In this document: one piece after another, positions 41,197-48,641 of the stretch
How the letters are laid out: each line of letters begins with the position of its first letter
Numbering within the stretch: the stretch's first letter is position 1
From: Cyclobacteriaceae bacterium
GTDB lineage: Bacteria; Bacteroidota; Bacteroidia; Cytophagales; Cyclobacteriaceae
Assembly: GCA_020436085.1 (NCBI GenBank)
Contig: JAGQYM010000003.1
Span: forward strand, 1 to 64,000
Length of the DNA stretch: 64,000 bases
Direction of reading: 5' to 3'
The notes under the pieces: generated by a model
The model's database searches: none
Seen by the model: the letters and a program-made list of their open reading frames with translations, nothing else
Told to the model about the DNA's origin: nothing
Made by a program: the position numbers and the translations under genes

Positions 41197-41275
41197 TTTT
41201 CTACATTCACCTAAATCGAATGATGCCGTCACTGAAACTCAACAACTGACGACAAAAAAATATCTTAATAGTAAA

Positions 41276-41313
41276 GCTCGCCTTCGTCCCGATAACTCGG
41301 GACTATGGCGAGC
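41276..41313. repeat. Nested hairpin repeat
   Basis: GCTCGCC (41276-41282) pairs with GGCGAGC (41307-41313), and inside GTCCCGA (41286-41292) pairs with TCGGGAC (41297-41303) around TAAC. It abuts the tRNA-like fragment at 41318. GTCCCGA-type hairpins are a common intergenic repeat style in Bacteroidota. Confidence 0.75.
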
Positions 41314-41317
41314 GAAG

Positions 41318-41365
41318 GTGGAGCCGCAGAGAATCCCTGCCTGCGGCAGGCAGGGAACTCTTGCA
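41318..41365 (-). pseudogene. tRNA-like 3' fragment with palindrome in the T-loop
   Basis: On the - strand the bases read GCAAGAGTTC, the palindrome CCTGCCTGCCGCAGGCAGG, then GATTCTCTGCGGCTCCAC. Without the palindrome this is a T-arm (AGAG-TTCGATT-CTCT) plus acceptor strand. It matches the tmRNA 3' end 74 bp away at 16 of 18 bases (41318-41335 against 41392-41409). The palindrome lies between TTC and GATTC of the T-loop. Confidence 0.75.
41335..41355. repeat. GC-rich palindromic repeat, copy B
   Basis: Arms CCCTGCCTGC (41335-41344) and GCAGGCAGGG (41346-41355) around one G. Related to copy A at 37319-37340. It sits in the loop of the tRNA-like fragment described at 41318. Confidence 0.9.
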
Positions 41366-41392
41366 AACAAAAAAATAGAGTTTAAGCCAATG

Positions 41393-41782
41393 TGGAGCCG
41401 CTGGGAATCGAACCCAGGTCCAGGGAAGATAAACGCGTAGATTCTACATGCTTAGTCAACTTTAATTTTCGAGAACGGAAAGGTAGTCAACAACCTCATC
41501 TGTTCCTTAGTCACTGTGTCTTAGTTGCACTTAGTAACCTCGCGCAAAGCAGTTCCGACAAACGACACCGCATATTCATCACTCGCAGAACAAAAGCGAT
41601 GAGCGATGTTGGCCCTCCGATTCTTAATCGGAGCAAACTTATCTAACGAATCGTCAGATTAAGCAGCCAAGGCGTAGTTAGACTCGCCAAGTATGGTTCA
41701 GGACTATCTTTCAAGGCTCTCATCCCATGAGCCTGCATGCTGGCATATGTACTCACGCATCCTGTCAAAACCGGTCGGCCCC
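41393..41782 (-). ncRNA. ssrA: tmRNA (ssrA), tag GESNYALAA
   Basis: 390 nt on the - strand. The 5' end GGGGCCGACCGGTTTTGACAGG pairs with the 3' acceptor strand CGGCTCC plus discriminator A; the encoded end is ACA, so CCA is added after transcription. The T-arm is CTGGG-TTCGATT-CCCAG. The tag frame at 41659-41688 reads GGC GAG TCT AAC TAC GCC TTG GCT GCT TAA, giving GESNYALAA. Pseudoknot stems are present between tag and tRNA-like domain. It rescues stalled ribosomes with SmpB. A TATCTTTG promoter box lies upstream. Confidence 0.96.
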
Positions 41783-41837
41783 ATGTTTTGAGCGTGGCAG
41801 GTAAAGCCAAACTCTTCAAAGAACGTGTAATGAACTA

Positions 41838-41845
41838 CAAAGATA
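41838..41845 (-). promoter_or_regulatory. -7 box of ssrA (TATCTTTG)
   Basis: On the - strand TATCTTTG matches TAnnTTTG exactly, about 56 nt before the mature 5' end of tmRNA. The -33 box is weak. The precursor would be trimmed at 41782 by RNase P. Confidence 0.6.
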
Positions 41846-41872
41846 CGCTGAATTTAGTTTCTCGCCTTAACG

Positions 41873-42787
41873 CTAAATTCTTAATCTTTTTCCCGCTGCT
41901 GACACCGCAGCAGTGTTGAAGAAACCAACAACCTTTCGATTTCCTTTTGTTACTACTATGTTGGTCGAAACATTCGCCAAGGGGGTGGCAAACAACTCAG
42001 AAAAGCCACCCGGGCGATCTGTTTGAATAACTACCTGATTCATGAAATTAAAAGCTTCCAAAGTAATGGAATGAATTTCCACGTACACCGAATCCAGGGG
42101 CTTATAAGGGTTCTTGACAAGATTAGTATTGTCGTCTACGTCAAAGGGATTGATCTCCCTGCGAATGGGAGCAATAAAAGGCACGCCATCAAAATTTCCA
42201 CTTGCAGAAAATCCGGCATCATAAGCCAGATTGATTTCACTCGGTCTATTGAGTAGCACACCATTCTTAAATCCTTTAATCCAATAACGATCATCTTCTC
42301 CTTTGGGATCGACAGCCCAAAATTCAGCGATATACGATTCTTCTTGAAAAGCAGTTTTTTCTTCAAACGTAAATGTGATGCTATCTATCGGTGGCACTCT
42401 GCTCATCGTAGAGAACGCTTTGAACTCATCTTCACCGATCTGAATCGTGAGTTCGAATGACCTACCCACTTCACCAAACACCCCGGCACTGATCGCCACG
42501 AGATTGTATTGACCCTGCACGACATCATCTTCAGTAAACGGATAGGTCTTTCCCTGATCATCTACAACAACAATTTGCGCGCCCGATACCCCTGTTGGGC
42601 TTGTGTTGTCAAAGTAAGGTTGCGATTCGGTAAGCTTGATGATTTGATCTTCATCTTTGTTGTTCAGCCACGCATCCACCACCAGAACAGGATCTGCTGA
42701 TTCCAGCTCAGGAGAAATCTCATCCTCACATGAAAGCATCGGAAGGATCAGAACTAGAAAGGCATATCGAATCAAATACTTCATCAT
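41873..42787 (-). CDS. DUF4249 family lipoprotein
   Basis: 304 residues from ATG 42787, which overlaps the TonB receptor stop by one base. The signal peptide (LIRYAFLVLILPMLSCEDE) has lipobox MLSC. The family pattern follows: LVVDAWLNNKDEDQIIKLTESQPYFDNTSPTGVSGAQIVVVDDQG...SFELTIQIGEDEFKAFSTMSRVPPIDSITFTFE. It is related to the gene at 1395, but here no MG2-type gene follows. It is presumably the surface partner of the receptor. Confidence 0.9.
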   Translation of the reverse strand: MMKYLIRYAFLVLILPMLSCEDEISPELESADPVLVVDAWLNNKDEDQIIKLTESQPYFDNTSPTGVSGAQIVVVDDQGKTYPFTEDDVVQGQYNLVAISAGVFGEVGRSFELTIQIGEDEFKAFSTMSRVPPIDSITFTFEEKTAFQEESYIAEFWAVDPKGEDDRYWIKGFKNGVLLNRPSEINLAYDAGFSASGNFDGVPFIAPIRREINPFDVDDNTNLVKNPYKPLDSVYVEIHSITLEAFNFMNQVVIQTDRPGGFSELFATPLANVSTNIVVTKGNRKVVGFFNTAAVSAAGKRLRI

Positions 42788-45165
42788 CAAAATTTGAAAT
42801 TGTACGAAACTGCAGGCACCAGACTACCAATAATTGAAAACTGAACAGCCTTTGAATCAATTGGATTATTGTCGACAACCCGCTGATCTCTCTGTGAGAA
42901 ATAAATTGAAAATGGATTTTTTCTTGAGTAAAGATTATAAATCGAGAACACCCAATTATCCTCTATCTTCCTCTTCTTTCCTTTTTTCACTTTCTTTCCC
43001 TGAAGTGTGCAAGACACATCAAGGCGATGGTAGGTGGGCAGCCTCACATTGTTTCGCGAGTTATTTGCATTATAGGGTATAAGTAGATCCTGCATCACAT
43101 ATCTGGATGTTGGGAAAGTTGACGGTGAGCCAGTCACAAGAACAAAGTTGGAGGATAACGAGACTCTTTCACTCACATCATAGAATCCGGCAATCTTCAA
43201 GTTATGTGTCTGGTCATAGCGGGTAGGATACCAGTCATTGTTGTTAATTCCATTCACTTTCGACTCTGTCCGAGCGAGCGTATAACTCACCCAACCCGTT
43301 AACTTACCTGTCTTCTTTTGCAAATAAGCTTCCAAGCCATACGCTCTCCCCTTTCCACTCAAAAGGTCGCCTTCCAAAAACTCATTGATAAGGATGTCTG
43401 CACCATCAATGTAGTCCACTTGATTTTGAGCAGTTCGATAATAGGTTTCCAGCGACAATTCATATTCTTTTCCAGGCCCCAGATCTCTGAAGTAGCCAAG
43501 CGTAAACTGATCAGCCAACTCGGGTTTGATTTCTCTTGAACTTGGCGTCCACACATCCAATGGATTGGAAGCTGCAGTATTGGATATCAAATGCAGGTAT
43601 TGAACCATTCGGTTGTAACTTCCTTTAAGAGAGCTTTTTGGTGAGAGTTGAACCCGGAATGATGCTCTTGGTTCAAAGTTGCCGTAGTCAACAACCGATT
43701 TTCCTTTACCAATAGTCTCCTCGGACACGGCATATCTACGAAAACCGGGAATCGTGTCATTATATTGATATACTTTACCTGGTCCGTAAAGTTGAAAGTG
43801 AGAATATCGAAGACCATATTCTAAAGACAGCCAATCATTGATCTTCTGGCGGTTGCCAATATATACAGCAGCTTCGAGATTGTATTTCTCATCGAGACTG
43901 ACATCGATGGCATTTCCATTGGAGACCCCAACGGCATTAGCAGGCGTGAACGAATAATAAATTGCCTCACCTCCAAAATCCAGTTCGTTGTTGCTATCAA
44001 TAAAGTAGGTGAATTGTGGCTTTACAATAAAATTCGATATTGAGGACTTCCAGTTGAATTTATCGAGGTCGTCTTCACCAAACTGCAGTTGATAATCGTA
44101 ATTGCTGTAGACGAATGTCACATTCGAAAACAATCGCTCATTATATAGATGGTTCCATCGCACAGTACCTGTTGTGTTTCCCCAACTAAATCCTTGTTGT
44201 TTGTCAAAGAAGAACACATCACGACCAAAATAGCCTGAGGCATATAGCTTGTTCTTGCGATTGAAGGTATAATTGGTTTTCAATGTCAGATCGTAGAAGT
44301 ACAACTTACCACCATCTTCAAGTAAGGGCACAAAAGGCCGCGCGAGAATATCAAGATATGATCGTCTTCCTGCAACTATAAATGACGACTTGTCTTTGAC
44401 AATAGGCGCCTCCACAGCCAACCTGCTGAAGATAGAACCAATGCCACCGTTCCCTTCAAATTTTTTACTATTGCCTTCCTTCATCCTTACGTCAAGTATA
44501 GATGAGAGGCGGCCTCCATATCGTGACGGAATAGCTCCTTTAAAAAGTTTTGTATCCTTAACGGCATCCGGATTAAACACAGAAAAGAATCCGAATAGAT
44601 GAGATGAGTTGTAAACAGGCGCTTCATCTAACAACACAAGGTTTTGGCCTACACTTCCACCACGCACATTAAATCCTGAAGCTCCTTCTCCTACCGTAGT
44701 TACACCGGGCAGTAACAAAATACTTCTGAACACATCTGCCTCGCCAAGGAGCGTGGGCACTTTCAAAATGGTTCTGATATCAAGTTTATTGGTACTCATT
44801 TCAGTGTTCTCAACGTTGGCTTGCTCCAGCTCTCCCTCAATTACAATTTCTTCCAGCGTTTCGCTTTCTATTTCCAGATCAACATTCAATTCGAGGTTTT
44901 GCTGCAGCGAAACGGTTTGTAGTTGAGTCGAGTACCCTACATAACTGAACTGAACTGTGTAATCGCCTGGCTCAAGGGTGATAGAGTAAAAACCATAAAC
45001 ATTGGTGGTAACGCCATTAGAAATCTCTTTGACGTACACTGTTGCTCCAATCAAGGCCTCACCGTTCGATGAATCTTTGATATACCCGTTGATAGTATGC
45101 TTATCCTGACCAAATACCGTAGCGGATACCAGCAACGCCAGAAAAGTGAGTAAAATTTGCCTCAT
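42787..45165 (-). CDS. TonB-dependent receptor with carboxypeptidase-like domain
   Basis: 792 residues from ATG 45165 (a TTG 15 nt upstream is less likely). Signal peptide (MRQILLTFLALLVSATVFGQ). A carboxypeptidase-D regulatory-like domain follows (INGYIKDSSNGEALIGATVYVKEISNGVTTNVYGFYSI), then the plug (VFRSILLLPGVTTVGEGASGFNVRGGSVGQNLVLLDEAPVYN) and a beta barrel to the C-terminus. It moves an unknown ligand through the outer membrane. The plug and barrel resemble the receptor at the left edge, so the two loci are paralogous. Confidence 0.95.
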   Translation of the reverse strand: MRQILLTFLALLVSATVFGQDKHTINGYIKDSSNGEALIGATVYVKEISNGVTTNVYGFYSITLEPGDYTVQFSYVGYSTQLQTVSLQQNLELNVDLEIESETLEEIVIEGELEQANVENTEMSTNKLDIRTILKVPTLLGEADVFRSILLLPGVTTVGEGASGFNVRGGSVGQNLVLLDEAPVYNSSHLFGFFSVFNPDAVKDTKLFKGAIPSRYGGRLSSILDVRMKEGNSKKFEGNGGIGSIFSRLAVEAPIVKDKSSFIVAGRRSYLDILARPFVPLLEDGGKLYFYDLTLKTNYTFNRKNKLYASGYFGRDVFFFDKQQGFSWGNTTGTVRWNHLYNERLFSNVTFVYSNYDYQLQFGEDDLDKFNWKSSISNFIVKPQFTYFIDSNNELDFGGEAIYYSFTPANAVGVSNGNAIDVSLDEKYNLEAAVYIGNRQKINDWLSLEYGLRYSHFQLYGPGKVYQYNDTIPGFRRYAVSEETIGKGKSVVDYGNFEPRASFRVQLSPKSSLKGSYNRMVQYLHLISNTAASNPLDVWTPSSREIKPELADQFTLGYFRDLGPGKEYELSLETYYRTAQNQVDYIDGADILINEFLEGDLLSGKGRAYGLEAYLQKKTGKLTGWVSYTLARTESKVNGINNNDWYPTRYDQTHNLKIAGFYDVSERVSLSSNFVLVTGSPSTFPTSRYVMQDLLIPYNANNSRNNVRLPTYHRLDVSCTLQGKKVKKGKKRKIEDNWVFSIYNLYSRKNPFSIYFSQRDQRVVDNNPIDSKAVQFSIIGSLVPAVSYNFKF

Positions 45166-45237
45166 GTAACTACAGTCCAATTATATATCGTAGTTGTCGA
45201 CTAATTGTTTTGCCAATATTAAAAGATTTTTCGGATG

Positions 45238-46251
45238 CTAAGAATTAGCCGCCATCGGAGTTGACTCCAACTGGATGAGATCCTGCAGGCCAACCTTCTC
45301 AATTACTAGGTAATCACGCTTCGAAAGCGATTGCATGGCCACCATTTCCGCCAGGTAGCCAGTTAAAAAAAGTTGCACACCGATAACCAAAGTAACCAAT
45401 GCGAGGTAAAAAATAGGCTGATCAGTAATATCCCGCTTCAGGGGAATTCTTGAAATAAAAAGTGAGTCGATCTTGTCGTAAAAGATTTTGGCTGTAAAAA
45501 CGAAACCAACCAGAAATGATACAATGCCAAGTGTGCCAAAGAAATGCATGGGGTTTCTACGAAACTTACCCATGAACATAATGGAAAGCAGATCGAGAAA
45601 ACCTTTTATAAAGCGTTCCCATCCAAACTTAGTTACGCCATACTTCCGCTCTCGATGCTCCACTACTTTTTCACCAATTCGAGAGAAACCGGCCCATTTC
45701 GCTATCACCGGAATGTATCGGTGCATTTCACCATACACACTGATGTTTTTCACCACCACCGACCTGTAAGCTTTCAGTCCGCAGTTGAAGTCGTGAAGTT
45801 TGATACCAGACATCCTCCGAGTGACGTAATTGAAGAACTTCGAAGGCACCGTTTTGGAAATGGGATCATGTCGCTTCTTTTTCCACCCTGACACGAGATC
45901 GAAGTTTTCCTCAGTAATCATCTTATAAAGATGTGGAATCTCATCGGGGCTATCCTGCAGGTCGGCATCCATGGTAATCACCACATCGCCAGTAGCTGCT
46001 TTAAACCCAGTGTGCAGCGCAGCTGACTTACCGAAGTTGCGATTGAAACGAATACCTTTCACACGAGGATTGAGATTATTCGCTTTCACAATCTCACCCC
46101 ACGTGTTGTCGCTGCTGCCATCATCGATCATCAGTATCTCATAGCTCAAGCCAGCCGAATCCATCACCCGAACGATCCATTGGATCAACTCAGGAATAGA
46201 CTCATCCTCGTCCTTGGCAGGAACTATGACACTGATGTTTGACCGGATCAT
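45238..46251 (-). CDS. GT2 family glycosyltransferase (DPM1/GtrB-like)
   Basis: 337 residues. The GT-A domain is at residues 5-230: ISVIVPAKDEDESIPELIQWI, the DxD motif in VITMDADLQDSPDE, and the acceptor region NCGLKAYRSVVV. Two C-terminal membrane helices (MHFFGTLGIVSFLVGFVFTAKIF and YLALVTLVIGVQLFLTGYLAEM) follow. Such enzymes transfer a sugar from a nucleotide sugar to undecaprenyl or dolichyl phosphate. The gene abuts the DUF4199 genes without a gap. Confidence 0.93.
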   Translation of the reverse strand: MIRSNISVIVPAKDEDESIPELIQWIVRVMDSAGLSYEILMIDDGSSDNTWGEIVKANNLNPRVKGIRFNRNFGKSAALHTGFKAATGDVVITMDADLQDSPDEIPHLYKMITEENFDLVSGWKKKRHDPISKTVPSKFFNYVTRRMSGIKLHDFNCGLKAYRSVVVKNISVYGEMHRYIPVIAKWAGFSRIGEKVVEHRERKYGVTKFGWERFIKGFLDLLSIMFMGKFRRNPMHFFGTLGIVSFLVGFVFTAKIFYDKIDSLFISRIPLKRDITDQPIFYLALVTLVIGVQLFLTGYLAEMVAMQSLSKRDYLVIEKVGLQDLIQLESTPMAANS

Positions 46252-46791
46252 TTAACTAAGGCTGTTCGGATTCGCTTTTTGTGTAAATATGGTTACGATC
46301 AGAGCGCAGATCACACCGATAACAATACCACCAATTACACCAAATACTACAATTGCTGTTGGCGACATGAAAGCCTCTGCAAAACCCATCGCCTGATCTA
46401 TTTGTGTATCGGACATACCCTTCTCCTGCATTTTCTCAATCTCATTATTCCGAATCATCTCGATGAAGGTATCATCAATAAACTTGATGTAAATGAAGGT
46501 AAACGCACTGGAGATAACGGATGACACCATTGATGTCCAGAATCCAATACCCACACCCTGGCCATAAGACATGAAACCGTCACCGTTCTCTTTAAAGTAC
46601 TTGTGTGCAAGAAAAAACACGATGACTGTAAATACCAGACCTGACCAGCGCGCAATGCCTCCCGACATGTCAGCACCTGCTGCAGATAGTATTACAAAAT
46701 AGGCGATTGAAATAACACCGAGTATAAGTCCATACCTTATCCCGGTTTGACGTACAGTGGGGCTTCCCACCTGAGCTTCTTGATTATCCAT
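46252..46791 (-). CDS. DUF4199 membrane protein
   Basis: 179 residues with four membrane helices (GLILGVISIAYFVILSAAG, WSGLVFTVIVFFLAHKYF, GQGVGIGFWTSMVSSVISSAFTFIYI, VFGVIGGIVIGVICALIVTIF) and a cytoplasmic or periplasmic helix (IDDTFIEMIRNNEIEKMQEKGMSDTQIDQAMG), the DUF4199 layout. It overlaps the next gene upstream by 8 nt. Function is not known. These genes are frequent beside GT2 and pyrC-like genes in Cytophagales. Confidence 0.85.
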   Translation of the reverse strand: MDNQEAQVGSPTVRQTGIRYGLILGVISIAYFVILSAAGADMSGGIARWSGLVFTVIVFFLAHKYFKENGDGFMSYGQGVGIGFWTSMVSSVISSAFTFIYIKFIDDTFIEMIRNNEIEKMQEKGMSDTQIDQAMGFAEAFMSPTAIVVFGVIGGIVIGVICALIVTIFTQKANPNSLS

Positions 46792-47335
46792 GATCAGTTA
46801 GTTTAGGTTGGCGCCTTAAAATTACAGATATTATTATGCTAATGAAAAAGCTGAGAATCAGTGACTGCACGAAGTATCTCGATGCCAGAAAATAAGCATC
46901 TGCTTCCTTGAGCGATTGGATACCTGCATCGTACACACTCTGCCCGATCCGGTCGATATCTTCCTGGGAAAATGATTTGACTTGCTCCATCGACAAAGTG
47001 ATGTAGGACTGAACAAATTCCGGAACTGATTTTGCGAATATGTAAATGGCTCCGCTGGAGATGATTGTGAAGAAAATTGTAATGGCCAGTGACCCAATCA
47101 ACCCTTGCCAAAAATGGAGAATACCACCGTTATGAAAATCACGAAACTCTCTCAACGCAAACACATAAAAGATCGCGAAGAATACAATACGATAGTCAAG
47201 GAAGACAGGAATCAGAAAAGGATGATGACCTGTATAATAAAGAATCAAGACCACCACAAAGCCGATAACTCCCGAAACAATACCGTATCGCAACGTCACC
47301 CGGAGCAAAGGGTGCCAGAAGGAAAAATTAAGCAT
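46784..47335 (-). CDS. DUF4199 membrane protein, second copy
   Basis: 183 residues from ATG 47335, overlapping the dihydroorotase-like stop by 8 nt. Four membrane helices and the middle helix (VPEFVQSYITLSMEQVKSFSQEDIDRIGQ) show the same architecture as the neighbour, so the two are tandem duplicates that have diverged. The pattern REFRDFHNGGILHFWQGLIGSLAITIFFTI is the family core. Function unknown. Confidence 0.82.
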   Translation of the reverse strand: MLNFSFWHPLLRVTLRYGIVSGVIGFVVVLILYYTGHHPFLIPVFLDYRIVFFAIFYVFALREFRDFHNGGILHFWQGLIGSLAITIFFTIISSGAIYIFAKSVPEFVQSYITLSMEQVKSFSQEDIDRIGQSVYDAGIQSLKEADAYFLASRYFVQSLILSFFISIIISVILRRQPKLTDHG

Positions 47336-48590
47336 CAACCCAGTGCTTTGAATTGTTGAAAACTGCCTTAACCTTGCCTTGAATTTCCTTACCTAGCCAA
47401 GGTGAATTTTGTGATCGCGACAAGTTTGCTGATTCATCGAAGATCCATTTTTCATTTGGATCGAATAACGTGAGGTTAGCTCTAGCGTCTTTATCTATCG
47501 TAGGCTGCTCAAGTTTTAATAGTGTTCGTGGAGTTCGTGCAATTTTCTCTACCAACTCATGCACATCAACGTGCTTTGACAAAGCGCTGATCTGGCTCGC
47601 GAAGGTTTGAATATTGATCATCCCAAAGTCTGCGTCATCAAACTCGACAACCTTACTCTCCACATCCTGAGGAAGATGTCCTGTTACCAGCACATCAATA
47701 GTTCCGTCTTTTAAGGCGTTGATCATTGCTGTCAGCTCGGCTTTTTCACGAAGCGGAGGATCGACTTTGTAATTAGTATCAAAATCTTCGAGCAGCGAGT
47801 CATCCAGCAGCGCCTGGTAGCCCGCAATGTCGCAGGTAACGTTGAGTTTTTTCTTCTTTGCCGCTCTGATCGATTCCAATGCTCTTGATGACGAGACTCG
47901 TGAAAAGTGCAGTCGGCCTCCTGCATACGTGATTAACTCCAGGTCTCTTTTCACCGCTACATCTTCTGCAATAGTCGGCATGCCCTTCAGTCCAAGCCTG
48001 GTACTGTTTGGGCCTTCGTTCATCTGGCCAAACATATTCAGCCAAATGTCAGTTGAGTGATTAATTAAAAGCCCTTCAAATTTTTGCAAGTATTGAAGAG
48101 ATTTTAGTAGGATGTCAGTATTCCAAATTGTCTTTAGTCCATCAGTAAATGCAATGGCGCCAGCTGCATTGAGGTCAATCATTTCCGTCAACTCCTCACC
48201 TTGGTTCTTCAGCGTAACTGCACCCATTGGGTAAATCTGCACCAGCCGCTGGCCGTTGCCTTTCAATATATAATTGACTTCGTTTTTGGTTTGAATCGCT
48301 GGCGCAGTATTGGGCAGTATGGCAATTTCCGTGAATCCTCCGGCAGCAGCAGCCTTTGCAATGGACTCAAGATCCTCCTTTTGTTCTAGGCCTGGATCGC
48401 CAACGTAGGTTCCGATATCAACCCATCCGGCTGATAAGATCATTCCCTCGCCATCAATTACTTTATCTGCTGATCCGGACTTTCCCCCAATTTCTATGAT
48501 TCGGCCGCCCTGGATGAGTACGTTTTTCTGTTTCTGGTGAAATGGTGAACCGGAGTCGCTAATGGTAGCCGACTGGATAAGTACCTTCAT
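47328..48590 (-). CDS. Dihydroorotase-like protein lacking metal ligands
   Basis: 420 residues with the amidohydrolase/dihydroorotase fold: MKVLIQSATISDSGSPFHQKQKNVLIQGGRIIEIG, ILSAGWVDIGTYVGDPGLEQKEDLESIAKAAAAGGFTEIAILPNT. The active-site HxH of dihydroorotase (VDxHxHLR) is GTYVG here. The GLLINHSTDI, LHFSRVSS and TGHLPQD blocks, where metal ligands would be, are also altered. It thus resembles the inactive pyrC-prime type that supports aspartate transcarbamoylase or has another role. The C-terminal part ends EIQGKVKAVFNNSKHWVDA. Confidence 0.88.
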   Translation of the reverse strand: MKVLIQSATISDSGSPFHQKQKNVLIQGGRIIEIGGKSGSADKVIDGEGMILSAGWVDIGTYVGDPGLEQKEDLESIAKAAAAGGFTEIAILPNTAPAIQTKNEVNYILKGNGQRLVQIYPMGAVTLKNQGEELTEMIDLNAAGAIAFTDGLKTIWNTDILLKSLQYLQKFEGLLINHSTDIWLNMFGQMNEGPNSTRLGLKGMPTIAEDVAVKRDLELITYAGGRLHFSRVSSSRALESIRAAKKKKLNVTCDIAGYQALLDDSLLEDFDTNYKVDPPLREKAELTAMINALKDGTIDVLVTGHLPQDVESKVVEFDDADFGMINIQTFASQISALSKHVDVHELVEKIARTPRTLLKLEQPTIDKDARANLTLFDPNEKWIFDESANLSRSQNSPWLGKEIQGKVKAVFNNSKHWVDA

Positions 48591-48641
48591 GCTGGGTCTG
48601 AGTTTGAGGTAAGAGGTGCCGCCATCTTAATTACCCCAAAA

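Noticed and set aside
41392..41646. 84-codon open frame on +
   Set aside because: It lies entirely in antisense of tmRNA; no protein-like pattern.
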